From positions 1 to 43,425 of IMG/VR virus record IMGVR_UViG_3300009168_000062: a stretch of 43,425 nucleotides of DNA. The stretch is one strand, 5' to 3'. The stretch is from a virus. A model generated the notes under the pieces. The model did not search any database, was not told where the DNA came from, and was given only the letters and a program-made list of their open reading frames with translations. This document shows positions 36,506 to 42,950 of the stretch, piece by piece (the stretch's first letter is position 1; each line of letters opens with the position of its first letter). Both the position numbers and the translations under genes were made by a program.

Positions 36506-36662
36506 AGCAGCCCGCACCTGCTAGTTGCAACAGCCAGGGCGCAACCGGGATCGTGGTGCCGCCAGCACCAGCCCCAAGCGCAGCGCCCGCTCTCGCGCTT
36601 CCCTCGTGTAAGCGAGTAGCGCAAAATGTCCACCGTGCAGACCACCCCAAAAGGGTGGTTTT
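36506..36662 (+). ncRNA. Candidate structured ~157-nt plus-strand RNA
   Basis: Fills the gap between minus-strand genes. Hairpins: GTTGC/GCAAC (36524-36545), TGGTGC/GCACCA (36554-36570), AAGCGC/GCGCTT enclosing AGCG/CGCT (36576-36600), CTCG/CGAG (36603-36616), then an intrinsic terminator ACCACCC/GGGTGGT (36641-36659) followed by TTTTGCTT. No protein frame of note. A complete promoter-RNA-terminator unit; function unknown. The 36396-36470 part of the gap holds nothing else I can identify. Confidence 0.6.
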
Positions 36663-36670
36663 GCTTATCG

Positions 36671-36979
36671 TCACACTTCCAGCCGTTGCTTGATGTCTAC
36701 CAGAGCCGCAACCACAGACGCCAACCGCCCGCGGATATTGTTGATATGGTTGTACACATCGGAATGAGGCTGTTGGACGTTGGGGACAGGGTTGTCTTTT
36801 TGCGGATATTCTGGACCCATCACAGGCACAAGCCGCGCCACAAGTCCCTGCAAGCTTTGTTCAAGCTCTTCCAGCACTTTATCCATTTCTTTGAGCGCTA
36901 CCTGCACCTCTGGCGTTTTCTGCGCCTCGGTCTGCGTGCCAAATTCCGACCTGTAAATGTCATTAGTTGTGTAGTTCAT
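36671..36979 (-). CDS. Helical protein, 102 aa
   Basis: ATG 36979 after AGAAAGGAAATT. Long amphipathic helices (EVQVALKEMDKVLEELEQSL and IRGRLASVVAALVDIKQRL) with a Pro-rich middle (MGPEYPQKDNPVPNVQQPHS). Coiled-coil assembly likely. Unknown family; its stop lies just past the plus-strand terminator. Confidence 0.7.
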   Translation of the reverse strand: MNYTTNDIYRSEFGTQTEAQKTPEVQVALKEMDKVLEELEQSLQGLVARLVPVMGPEYPQKDNPVPNVQQPHSDVYNHINNIRGRLASVVAALVDIKQRLEV

Positions 36980-36989
36980 AATTTCCTTT

Positions 36990-37124
36990 CTATCTCGTAA
37001 GTTCCTGAAACATCTCCTCAACCTGCGCCCGCCACTCCGCCACGTCTGCTTGATACTCCGGCGAGTTTACAATCACGCCTGCCAAGTTTACAAAGCGGGT
37101 TGAGCATCGCAAGGTAGTTGGCAT
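36990..37124 (-). CDS. Small protein, 44 aa
   Basis: ATG 37124 after AAGGTACTTAT. MPTTLRCSTRFVNLAGVIVN, then SPEYQADVAEWRAQVEEMFQ, a short beta-then-helix protein. No family recognised. Confidence 0.6.
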   Translation of the reverse strand: MPTTLRCSTRFVNLAGVIVNSPEYQADVAEWRAQVEEMFQELTR

Positions 37125-37133
37125 ATAAGTACC

Positions 37134-38378
37134 TTATGCCTCTGCCGGGAACTGCGCTTCTAGTCCCGTTTCCTTGTGCCACAACATACCCTCGGCGGCA
37201 CTCATCGAATCAAATCCTTTATCGAACTCCCAAACGCTTTTGTCTGCAATACTCCTAAATATCCTAACCATTACGCCGTTCTTGAGTTCATCCGTTTTGA
37301 CGAACGTTTCCTTTTTGTGATGCTTATCTCCTAAGTGACACTCGTGGTACTTCGTGTTTGCCCACATCTGCGGAGCTTCTCCGGGCATGAGTGCGCCAAT
37401 CCGCTCTACATTCTCGTAATACCCATGAGCAAATAACCACATGACCTTGCCGTATTGGTAATATTTGCGCCCTATTGGTCTGTGATCAATCACAACATTT
37501 TTATTATTGTGAAACCACGAGGCGAGAGTATCGCCAAAATAGAAAATCCGCTCTTCGTCATGGTTGCCTTTCACGATCAGAACCTCGACAGGCGCAATGG
37601 TTGTCATGGTGTCAATCAGCCCTATAATCATTTTCTTTCCCAGGCTGTACGTTCTCTGCCAGCGAGGATCTTCCCTTTGCGGTGTTCCGTGGGCGGTTGT
37701 GTTCCCGCCGTTGTTGACGTTGAAGAAGTCATTACCGATAGGGAATAAAATCTTCTCAATTGGATAATGGGACGCCCTAGCCAAAAGACCATTCACCGCG
37801 CTTTCTGCCTTTTTAACGTACAAGTCAGGGCTTGACTCCTTGCCTACTTCGTCGCTATCTGTCAGCCGCCCGAGGTGCAAATCAGGGACCATAAACTCGT
37901 ACAGTAATCCATCCTTGATTTTCGGGTATCGAATCAATTTGTATTTCGGCGCGTATGCAATAGCCTCTTTCCTGATTAACTCGACTTCGTTACGCGCGGC
38001 TTTCTCTTCCAGTTTCGGGCGGAGCGTTACCCGTACCGAAAACATTTGCTCAACAAGCAACCTCCCCGAATCGCGCACGTGACCATCTACCACTTTTCCG
38101 TTTTTAACGTGCCATTCAACCTGTCTGTCTTTTCGGTAGCCCTCAGATTTTCCGGGTTCAATCTTTACGATTTCCCAATCCGCAGAACTCAACTTAAGGA
38201 ACTTCAACAAATCCTTGTGCCCCATAATTCTTGGGATTGTCACATTGATTACAATTCGCCCGGTTGCTTTGTAGTCTGTTTTTTCTGCCTTGCACCGAGA
38301 TCCACAATCCAAACACTCTGTTCTATCGCCTCTCGGTCTGGTGTTTCCTGATCCACATTTTTTACAAAGTAACTCCAT
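37134..38378 (-). CDS. Metallophosphoesterase (Mre11/SbcD-like) with zinc ribbon
   Basis: 414 aa. N-terminal zinc ribbon CKKCGSGNTRPRGDRTECLD plus CG (about 5-27). Calcineurin-type motifs follow: VPDLHLGR (about 165-172), GNDFFNV (about 214-220), VKGNHDEER (about 267-275, the diagnostic GNHD), FAHGYYEN (about 315-322) and LGDKHHKKE near 347. Phage proteins of this class are nucleases or phosphatases related to Mre11/SbcD; DNA processing in replication or packaging is inferred. No SbcC partner is present. Confidence 0.85.
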   Translation of the reverse strand: MELLCKKCGSGNTRPRGDRTECLDCGSRCKAEKTDYKATGRIVINVTIPRIMGHKDLLKFLKLSSADWEIVKIEPGKSEGYRKDRQVEWHVKNGKVVDGHVRDSGRLLVEQMFSVRVTLRPKLEEKAARNEVELIRKEAIAYAPKYKLIRYPKIKDGLLYEFMVPDLHLGRLTDSDEVGKESSPDLYVKKAESAVNGLLARASHYPIEKILFPIGNDFFNVNNGGNTTAHGTPQREDPRWQRTYSLGKKMIIGLIDTMTTIAPVEVLIVKGNHDEERIFYFGDTLASWFHNNKNVVIDHRPIGRKYYQYGKVMWLFAHGYYENVERIGALMPGEAPQMWANTKYHECHLGDKHHKKETFVKTDELKNGVMVRIFRSIADKSVWEFDKGFDSMSAAEGMLWHKETGLEAQFPAEA

Positions 38379-38390
38379 GCAGTTTCCTTT

Positions 38391-39092
38391 CTATGGATAG
38401 TAGCAACTGCGCTTGCTATCACTGACGTACTTCTCAAGGTCTGCCAGCGGGTAATACACATCCCGCGAAGCAATGAACGGGACAGGTACGTCGTAACCGT
38501 CCAACTGGTCAAACCTGTACACCCGATAACCGCTTGCGCCCTTGCCGATGATCGTGGCAAAGAACACGCGCGGGTCGGTGTACGGGTCAATTGTGGAAAC
38601 GTCGGGCGGCGGCTGGGTCGCATCGAAGTGCGCAACTTTCAGCATGTTCCCGACCTCCGCCCCACCCAGGCTTGCGCCGGTACAAATCAGCGTGTAAATC
38701 CCTGGTTCGTCTGCGGTACCGTTCTCGCCTGTCAGGTGGTTTCTGTGTGTCGTCAATCCCTTACCGTTGCAAAATGCCGTTGTGCTTCCGTAGACTTCCG
38801 TGAGCCTGTTGGCAAGCCAGCGGTATTGATCTCTCGTCAGTTCATCGTGATACTTGCCAAATACAATCTTTGACGCCAAGTCCATTGCGAAGAACTGCCA
38901 GCCTAAGCCGAAAGTTGAAAAGTGCCCGTTGAGGTGATCGCTGTATTCGCCAACACGCTGCACGGCTGGGCGGCTGCTAATGTCGGCCTGCGCCCATTCG
39001 TGCTTTGCGAAGTAGCGGACGGTTCCGGCTTGCACCTTCACCAGCGGCGATGTCCACGTACCCGAGGTGGTATCAATAGTGATACTAGGCAT
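38391..39092 (-). CDS. Hypothetical protein, 233 aa
   Basis: Beta-rich start (MPSITIDTTSGTWTSPLVKV), central FFAMDLASKIVFGKYHDELT and TEVYGSTTAFCNGKGLTTHR, and a C-terminal YRVYRFDQLDGYDVPVPFIA with a Cys/Tyr end. No family recognised, no signal peptide. It overlaps the following 99-aa gene by 8 bases and lies between endolysin and metallophosphoesterase. Confidence 0.7.
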   Translation of the reverse strand: MPSITIDTTSGTWTSPLVKVQAGTVRYFAKHEWAQADISSRPAVQRVGEYSDHLNGHFSTFGLGWQFFAMDLASKIVFGKYHDELTRDQYRWLANRLTEVYGSTTAFCNGKGLTTHRNHLTGENGTADEPGIYTLICTGASLGGAEVGNMLKVAHFDATQPPPDVSTIDPYTDPRVFFATIIGKGASGYRVYRFDQLDGYDVPVPFIASRDVYYPLADLEKYVSDSKRSCYYP

Positions 39093-39384
39093 GAGAATTT
39101 GCGTCTAACTCTTCGTAGGTCGCGGCGAATATATCTAGTTTACATGGATAGATTTCGCCTTTCACTCCAGTGATGAGCATATCTTGTGGAGTAAAATTCA
39201 TTAAGCCTTCGCTTGTTGGAATAAGATAGCACTCATCGTTTTCTTGTGTGATTGGTTGACCTTGATACTCGAACGACCACGCCATACCGTCATAAAGAGG
39301 CGCGCCGCTCGCCCTTCCAATTTCAACTAATTCATCAAAATTGATAGCATCAATTACAACTGGTTTCTTACGATATTTCGCCAT
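39085..39384 (-). CDS. PGDYG-type phage protein, 99 aa
   Basis: Starts MAKYRKKPVVIDAINFDELV, the well-known opening of a widespread small phage family (PGDYG/DUF-type), and contains the matching ending MLITGVKGEIYPCKLDIFAA with TYEEL. Function not established; found in many tailed phages of Gram-positive hosts. Two bases separate it from the endolysin gene. Confidence 0.8.
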   Translation of the reverse strand: MAKYRKKPVVIDAINFDELVEIGRASGAPLYDGMAWSFEYQGQPITQENDECYLIPTSEGLMNFTPQDMLITGVKGEIYPCKLDIFAATYEELDANSHA

Positions 39385-39386
39385 TA

Positions 39387-39785
39387 TTACTCCAATTGCT
39401 TCGTAAACTGCGTCCCTGTAAACTGCTGCGTTGTCCCGTCGCTCATTTCGGCGTCGATCAGCACGCGCTTGATCGCGGCGATGGTAGGCTCTACCGGAGG
39501 CACTACCCCGTTATCCGTGTACGTGCAAAACGGCTTGCCCAGGTGGATGATTGCCACCCAGCCTTTTTTCGGCGCGCCGTTGATGTCTGTGACTTGCAAC
39601 CACATATCACCGACCTCTTGAATGACCTTGCCGAAACCGTCGCGCAACTGCTCTGTAGCCACGAACATATAATTTCCATGCCACTTCTGCTCCGCTGAGT
39701 ACAAGCCAATTCTGACGTTATCCGTATTGTGGTCTGGACGAAACGCCATATTGCTGTACAAGTTCGTTGCCTCGTATCTCGTCAT
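39387..39785 (-). CDS. Internal start in the endolysin gene: binding domain alone
   Basis: An in-frame ATG at 39785 has AAGGAG five bases upstream, far better than the site before the main start. It lies exactly at the junction between the GH25 domain and the C-terminal domain (QEGES before MTRYEATNLYSN) and would give a 132-aa wall-binding subunit. Several characterised endolysins, for example CTP1L and Lys170, are complexes of a full-length chain with such internally started subunits. Confidence 0.55.
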   Translation of the reverse strand: MTRYEATNLYSNMAFRPDHNTDNVRIGLYSAEQKWHGNYMFVATEQLRDGFGKVIQEVGDMWLQVTDINGAPKKGWVAIIHLGKPFCTYTDNGVVPPVEPTIAAIKRVLIDAEMSDGTTQQFTGTQFTKQLE

Positions 39786-40454
39786 ACTTTCTCCTTCCTG
39801 GTAGACTTGCCCAAACATCTGCTCAAATGCGGTGTCTGTCATCAGGTCGTAATCAATATCTTTTGACTCAACCCCTGCCGCCAACCCGATAGCAGGTGTC
39901 CCGCTTTGCAGGATCTCGTATTTGTCCCACGGAGGCGGGATAAGAATGTTTTCATAGTCAGGCTCAAATGGGTTTTCCGGGTAACTAGCAAGCCACAATT
40001 TGAACTGCTTCCAGTATTCAATCTGCGCCTCGGTCGCGTATGCCATGCGCTCAACCCAATAATAAAACCCCGTATAAATTCCAATCTCACGCCCCAACAA
40101 ACGCTGAAACTCAACGATGAAGTCGTACCACTTGCGCCAGCCTGCGTAACTGCCGGACTGCCTATCTTCCAAGTCAAGCCAGCAGATACCTTCGGGGTCG
40201 TCCCTGATAATGTTCCAATAAAGTTGCGCCTGCTCTTTGGGGTCATAGCGGTTATCGTAATACCAGTAACTCGCCCGCGGCAGTACACCTTTGGCGTTCG
40301 TCCACGAGACAGGGAAATCCTGGTCCATCCAGTCACCCTGCCCCGCTTTGATAATGACAAACGACGCACCGTAATCCCGCATCTTGTGGAAGTCTACATT
40401 TCCAAAGATGACAGTGGAATCCTGGTACGTCGAAATGTCAAACCCGAATTTCAT
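39387..40454 (-). CDS. Endolysin: GH25 muramidase with C-terminal binding domain
   Basis: 355 aa from ATG 40454. The GH25 lysozyme fold (about 1-215) shows MKFGFDISTYQ with the catalytic-site Asp, WLDLEDRQSG carrying the paired acidic residues, and DIDYDLMTD near its end. It cleaves N-acetylmuramic acid linkages of peptidoglycan. The C-terminal ~130 residues (TRYEATNLYSNMAFRPDHNT...) look like a wall-binding SH3-type domain. ATG overlaps the stop of the 29-aa gene (ATGA). No signal peptide, so a holin is needed. Confidence 0.92.
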   Translation of the reverse strand: MKFGFDISTYQDSTVIFGNVDFHKMRDYGASFVIIKAGQGDWMDQDFPVSWTNAKGVLPRASYWYYDNRYDPKEQAQLYWNIIRDDPEGICWLDLEDRQSGSYAGWRKWYDFIVEFQRLLGREIGIYTGFYYWVERMAYATEAQIEYWKQFKLWLASYPENPFEPDYENILIPPPWDKYEILQSGTPAIGLAAGVESKDIDYDLMTDTAFEQMFGQVYQEGESMTRYEATNLYSNMAFRPDHNTDNVRIGLYSAEQKWHGNYMFVATEQLRDGFGKVIQEVGDMWLQVTDINGAPKKGWVAIIHLGKPFCTYTDNGVVPPVEPTIAAIKRVLIDAEMSDGTTQQFTGTQFTKQLE

Positions 40455-40540
40455 CCAACCATCCCAGCCAGCCAGAAACAGTAACTTGACATGCAAGCCA
40501 GCACCCAGCAAGCCTTTACAATGTCGGTGTCGTCGATCAT
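40451..40540 (-). CDS. 29-aa hydrophobic peptide coupled to the endolysin
   Basis: ATG 40540 overlaps the upstream stop and its own stop overlaps the endolysin ATG, so it is coupled at both ends. MIDDTDIVKACWVLACMSSY with a hydrophobic end (CFWLAGMVG) could span or dip into the membrane. Translation through it would couple the weakly started endolysin to the upstream gene, which may be its only role. Confidence 0.45.
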   Translation of the reverse strand: MIDDTDIVKACWVLACMSSYCFWLAGMVG

Positions 40541-40791
40541 TTCGCCGCCTGCGCTGTATAACAAGCCGTGTTGTTTTCTGGATAGCACGGTGCGCCGGAT
40601 TGGTGATATTGATGACACGCAGCGCAGTAAACGTAAACAACCGGGACATACCTGTACGTGAAAGTGTTTGGTGAAGTAGTAACCTTCGGTTCTTCAATTT
40701 TCTTCCCGCAGTTGGGGCAATAGTTCAGTGGGGTTTGCCAGTACCCGCAAATACATTGGATTTGGTCAGAGACATTTTTTACTTGAATCAT
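40537..40791 (-). CDS. Zinc-ribbon protein in the lysis block, 84 aa
   Basis: ATG 40791 after AGGAAGGTGACAAG. Cys pairs CICGYW (about 13-15), CPNCG (about 25-28), then CAACHQYH (about 55-62) and CYPENNTACYTA: up to two zinc sites. A soluble small protein of unknown role between holin-like and endolysin genes. Confidence 0.7.
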   Translation of the reverse strand: MIQVKNVSDQIQCICGYWQTPLNYCPNCGKKIEEPKVTTSPNTFTYRYVPVVYVYCAACHQYHQSGAPCYPENNTACYTAQAAK

Positions 40792-41054
40792 CTTGTCACC
40801 TTCCTGTGTGGTCTCCGCGTCGCCGTCTTGATATCCCCTACTACCTCGCGTTCCCACTTGTCATGAGAAATCCACAGCGTTTCCAGTCCAGCCATGCGCT
40901 CAACGATCTTGTCCATTTGTGACAAAAACATCTTGTCGCGCTCCGCCATCAACTGATCACGCTTTTCAATTGCCTTGAGAAATAATATTGTGATTGCTAA
41001 CCCAAATGCCAAACCGGGCGCCTGGTCTGTGAGTGCCGACCAAAAACCCTCCAT
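40788..41054 (-). CDS. BhlA/XhlA-like holin-associated protein, 88 aa
   Basis: One N-terminal TM helix (LAFGLAITILFLKAIEK, about 15-31) followed by a charged coiled coil (QLMAERDKMFLSQMDKIVER) and a basic tail. This is the layout of BhlA/UviB- and XhlA-type lysis proteins that work with a holin. ATG 41054 follows TAA directly; the stop overlaps the zinc-ribbon gene (ATGA). Confidence 0.7.
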   Translation of the reverse strand: MEGFWSALTDQAPGLAFGLAITILFLKAIEKRDQLMAERDKMFLSQMDKIVERMAGLETLWISHDKWEREVVGDIKTATRRPHRKVTR

Positions 41055-41306
41055 TTATTGCCCCCTCTGCTGCGATGTGATTTGTGATAAACTCGTCATA
41101 CTGTAGCCTCCTAGCGGGCTGCGGTTTCTCCCGCGTTTCGGCGCGGGAGTTTTTGTTGTAGAAACACGCGGCGCAAGACTGTGGACACTTGTCCCACTGT
41201 GGCGGTCTGTGCGCTGCGTCAACCCAGACCCCCATTGACCTGTGAGCATCGCATCAATATCCCGCGAAAGAAAAAGTTTTGTCACTGCTTGCGCCGCGTT
41301 TTTCAA
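41055..41306 (-). CDS. Unresolved frame between holin and BhlA-like genes
   Basis: Two long frames share this stretch: a TTG start at 41306 giving 83 codons that end at TAA 41055, and an ATG at 41235 whose frame runs far into the next gene. A 14-codon frame at 41097-41055 (MTSLSQITSQQRGQ) has the only strong ribosome binding site (AGGAGG, eight bases away) and ends immediately before the next ATG. I cannot tell whether any of them is a true protein or whether the stretch mainly holds the hairpin at 41128. Confidence 0.35.
   Translation of the reverse strand: MKNAAQAVTKLFLSRDIDAMLTGQWGSGLTQRTDRHSGTSVHSLAPRVSTTKTPAPKRGRNRSPLGGYSMTSLSQITSQQRGQ
41128..41154 (+). terminator. Plus-strand intrinsic terminator without an assigned gene
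   Basis: CTCCCGCG pairs perfectly with CGCGGGAG (8 bp, loop TTTCGG) and five T follow on the plus strand. On the minus strand no T-run follows. No plus-strand gene lies upstream, and I see no good plus promoter in the preceding 200 bases. Confidence 0.6.
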
Positions 41307-41318
41307 TGGATTTCCCCG

Positions 41319-41630
41319 CTATCCTGAAATTTCAGCGGGCTTCTGGAACGGCTGAACCAGCAACACGAAAGAGGCTTGATTCGCCACGAGAGCCGCAATC
41401 AGAATACCCAGCAGGTCTTTTGCGCCTTCCACGGTGCAGGCGACCAGCATAAAGACGTTGGCGCAACTCAGACCAAACACACCGAGAGCCGCAACCACAA
41501 GCAGGATGCCCATCACGCGCGCCTTGCCTGCCGTGTCAAACTTGCCGTACCATTCCGCGAGCTGGGGAATGTACGCGATAGCGAGTGAAAGAATTACACC
41601 AGCGATAGAGCCTAACTGTTCAACGGTCAT
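41319..41630 (-). CDS. Holin candidate, three TM segments
   Basis: 103 aa from ATG 41630 with AGGAGAAATCTA before it. Hydrophobic segments at about 8-22 (SIAGVILSLAIAYIP), 38-60 (VMGILLVVAALGVFGLSCAN) and 68-90 (AKDLLGILIAALVANQ), N-terminus outside or inside not resolved. Size, topology and position after the late leader and before endolysin support a class I-type holin that lets endolysin reach the wall. Confidence 0.75.
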   Translation of the reverse strand: MTVEQLGSIAGVILSLAIAYIPQLAEWYGKFDTAGKARVMGILLVVAALGVFGLSCANVFMLVACTVEGAKDLLGILIAALVANQASFVLLVQPFQKPAEISG

Positions 41631-41654
41631 TAGATTTCTCCTGTATATTTTGAC

Positions 41655-41699
41655 AAAATAAAAAGCCGTTTCAACTCTGTTGTCAGAGTCAAAACGGCT
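41655..41699 (-). terminator. Strong intrinsic terminator before the lysis genes
   Basis: Sixteen-pair stem at 41664-41699 (minus-strand arms begin AGCCGTTTTGACTCTG and CAGAGTTGAAACGGCT), four-base loop, then TTTTTATTTTG. Two pairs are wobbles in minus-strand RNA and mismatches on the other strand. Confidence 0.9.
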
Positions 41700-41782
41700 A
41701 CATTTCTGCTTCCGCGCCGCCTTTCAGCGGTCTACTGTCACCAACGCTTTTGCGCGCCTGTGATTCTTAAGTTGTTTGTTAC
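41656..41782 (-). ncRNA. ~127-nt terminated RNA or late leader, locus 2
   Basis: From the promoter at 41789-41797 to the terminator. Contains a CCGC/GCGG hairpin (CCGCTGAAAGGCGG) and no reading frame. Shares the short runs CAAACAA and AGTAGACC and a GACTCT/AGAGT terminator stem with the RNA at 27363-27461. It lies 25 bases before the holin gene. Confidence 0.6.
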
Positions 41783-41788
41783 TTGCCT

Positions 41789-41797
41789 ATTATATCA
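41789..41797 (-). promoter_or_regulatory. Extended -10 promoter, locus 2
   Basis: TGATATAAT, identical to the promoter of locus 1 (27468-27476), with no clear -35. It overlaps the end of the gene at 41795-42052. Confidence 0.65.
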
Positions 41798-42052
41798 CCT
41801 GTTCTTTTTTCGTGCGTCTTTTCTTGCAGACCACTCCGCTACGAACTGCCCCAAGCCACTGATAAGGGCATCCATAAGATCGCGCTTTGGCTCGGCGGCT
41901 TTATGCTCCGCGTCCCACGCATCCGCCACGCGCCGCGCCAGGGTTGCCGCCTCCTCGCTGTTTGCGATGGCTATCTTGAGCCTGCGTAGCACCTCTTCAC
42001 GGAATTGTCCGGTATCCAACTGCAATCCAATGACTTCGGTTTCTTCTTTCAT
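41795..42052 (-). CDS. Helical protein, 85 aa
   Basis: Charged, helical (GQFREEVLRRLKIAIANSEE, then LARRVADAWDAEHKAAEPKR) with a basic C-terminus (SARKDARKKNR). Last gene before the late leader: a conceivable place for a regulator of that leader, by analogy with phage Q genes, but no motif supports this. Confidence 0.65.
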   Translation of the reverse strand: MKEETEVIGLQLDTGQFREEVLRRLKIAIANSEEAATLARRVADAWDAEHKAAEPKRDLMDALISGLGQFVAEWSARKDARKKNR

Positions 42053-42065
42053 TCGTTCTCCGTTG

Positions 42066-42164
42066 TTACATCAGCCATTGTATGAGCCCAATTAAGTACC
42101 ACAACAAAAGACAAGACACCACTAAGAATAAAGCTACGAGCCAAAAATCCCTGTCACCATTCAA
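42066..42164 (-). CDS. Small membrane protein, 32 aa
   Basis: TTG 42164 with GGGAG eight bases upstream. Nearly one TM helix: WLVALFLVVSCLLLWYLIGL (about 8-27). First frame after the promoter at 42183-42211. Confidence 0.45.
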   Translation of the reverse strand: MNGDRDFWLVALFLVVSCLLLWYLIGLIQWLM

Positions 42165-42182
42165 CAACCGTCTCCCGCCCCT

Positions 42183-42211
42183 ATTGTACGCCGTTTCCGC
42201 GCTGCAAGCAA
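42183..42211 (-). promoter_or_regulatory. Probable promoter before the 32-aa gene
   Basis: TTGCTT (42211-42206), 17-base spacer, TACAAT (42188-42183) on the minus strand. An inverted repeat GTTTCCG/CGGAAAC (42193-42199 and 42222-42228) overlaps it. Confidence 0.45.
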
Positions 42212-42241
42212 TCGCTGGGCACGGAAACTATTGCAAAAGCG

Positions 42242-42487
42242 TTACTGTTTCGCCTTCAGCATAGCAGCAACGTACACATCACGGCTCGCCTGAAATAGAG
42301 CCGACCGCAGTTCGGCAGGAGTGATCCGCCCGCCAATAGCCCTCTCGATCTCTAGCAGGTGCCTCGTCATTAGTTCGCTCTTTCGCTTTGCCTTTGATGG
42401 CGGCTTTTTAGGATCTGCCTGCCCGCCGTTCAAATTCTGCTTGTATTTTTTGAATTGCCTGCTAGTTACCTTGAGTGGGTTTGTCAT
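42242..42487 (-). CDS. Basic protein, 81 aa
   Basis: Lys/Gln-rich N-terminus (TSRQFKKYKQNLNGGQADPK, then PSKAKRKSELMTRHLLEIER) and a helical C-terminal half (ELRSALFQASRDVYVAAML). Possibly DNA binding. Overlaps the upstream gene as ATGA. Confidence 0.65.
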   Translation of the reverse strand: MTNPLKVTSRQFKKYKQNLNGGQADPKKPPSKAKRKSELMTRHLLEIERAIGGRITPAELRSALFQASRDVYVAAMLKAKQ

Positions 42488-42765
42488 TGCTTCACCTCCA
42501 CTACGATTGCAAATACCTCAACTGGCGAGTTTCCAAAATGTGGGTGTGTGATTGTCTTGCGGGTATATCCCTTCCAAGATCGCACAATTCGCCGCCTGCG
42601 ATCTTCTCTCGCCGGATAACCGCACAACAAAACGACAAAATCATAATGCCGATCTTCGAGGCGCTTTGTCCAATACGGATTTGCGAGGCGGTACTCCTCG
42701 GTCTTTTCACCGCTAACAATCTGGTCAAAGTATTCCCTTTTGAGGTGCAAAACCAAGTCTGTCAT
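42484..42765 (-). CDS. ASCH/PUA-like domain protein, 93 aa
   Basis: LHLKREYFDQIVSGEKTEEY (about 5-24) is the standard ASCH-domain opening, followed by DFVVLLCGYPAREDRRRRIV and GNSPVEVFAIVVEV, the beta-barrel strands. ASCH domains bind RNA or modified nucleosides; phage versions are of unknown role. Its start overlaps the stop of the 62-aa gene. Confidence 0.8.
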   Translation of the reverse strand: MTDLVLHLKREYFDQIVSGEKTEEYRLANPYWTKRLEDRHYDFVVLLCGYPAREDRRRRIVRSWKGYTRKTITHPHFGNSPVEVFAIVVEVKQ

Positions 42766-42950
42766 AGTTGCCTCATAATAAACTCTCTCGACATTCGGTC
42801 GATTGGTTCCAGTCCATACTGCGCCGCATCCACAGTCGCCACCTTCCCGCGCTCCCGCTCGCGGTCTGCGATAAACGACACCAGCGCCAACAGGTACACG
42901 GCGGCAAACGGCGCTTGCAGGAGCAGGATAACGGGGTCAGTCGTCGGCAT
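42762..42950 (-). CDS. Small membrane protein, 62 aa
   Basis: Start set at ATG 42950, inside the end of the previous gene. One TM helix near the N-terminus (VILLLQAPFAAVYLLALVSF, about 7-26), then a charged helical tail (DRERERGKVATVDAAQYGLE). The ribosome binding site is weak, so coupling is likely. Confidence 0.6.
   Translation of the reverse strand: MPTTDPVILLLQAPFAAVYLLALVSFIADRERERGKVATVDAAQYGLEPIDRMSREFIMRQL

Noticed and set aside
40454-40697. Upstream extension of the endolysin by 81 codons
   Set aside because: The added residues are Arg-rich, mirror the zinc-ribbon gene in another frame, and GH25 domains begin at MKFGFDIS.
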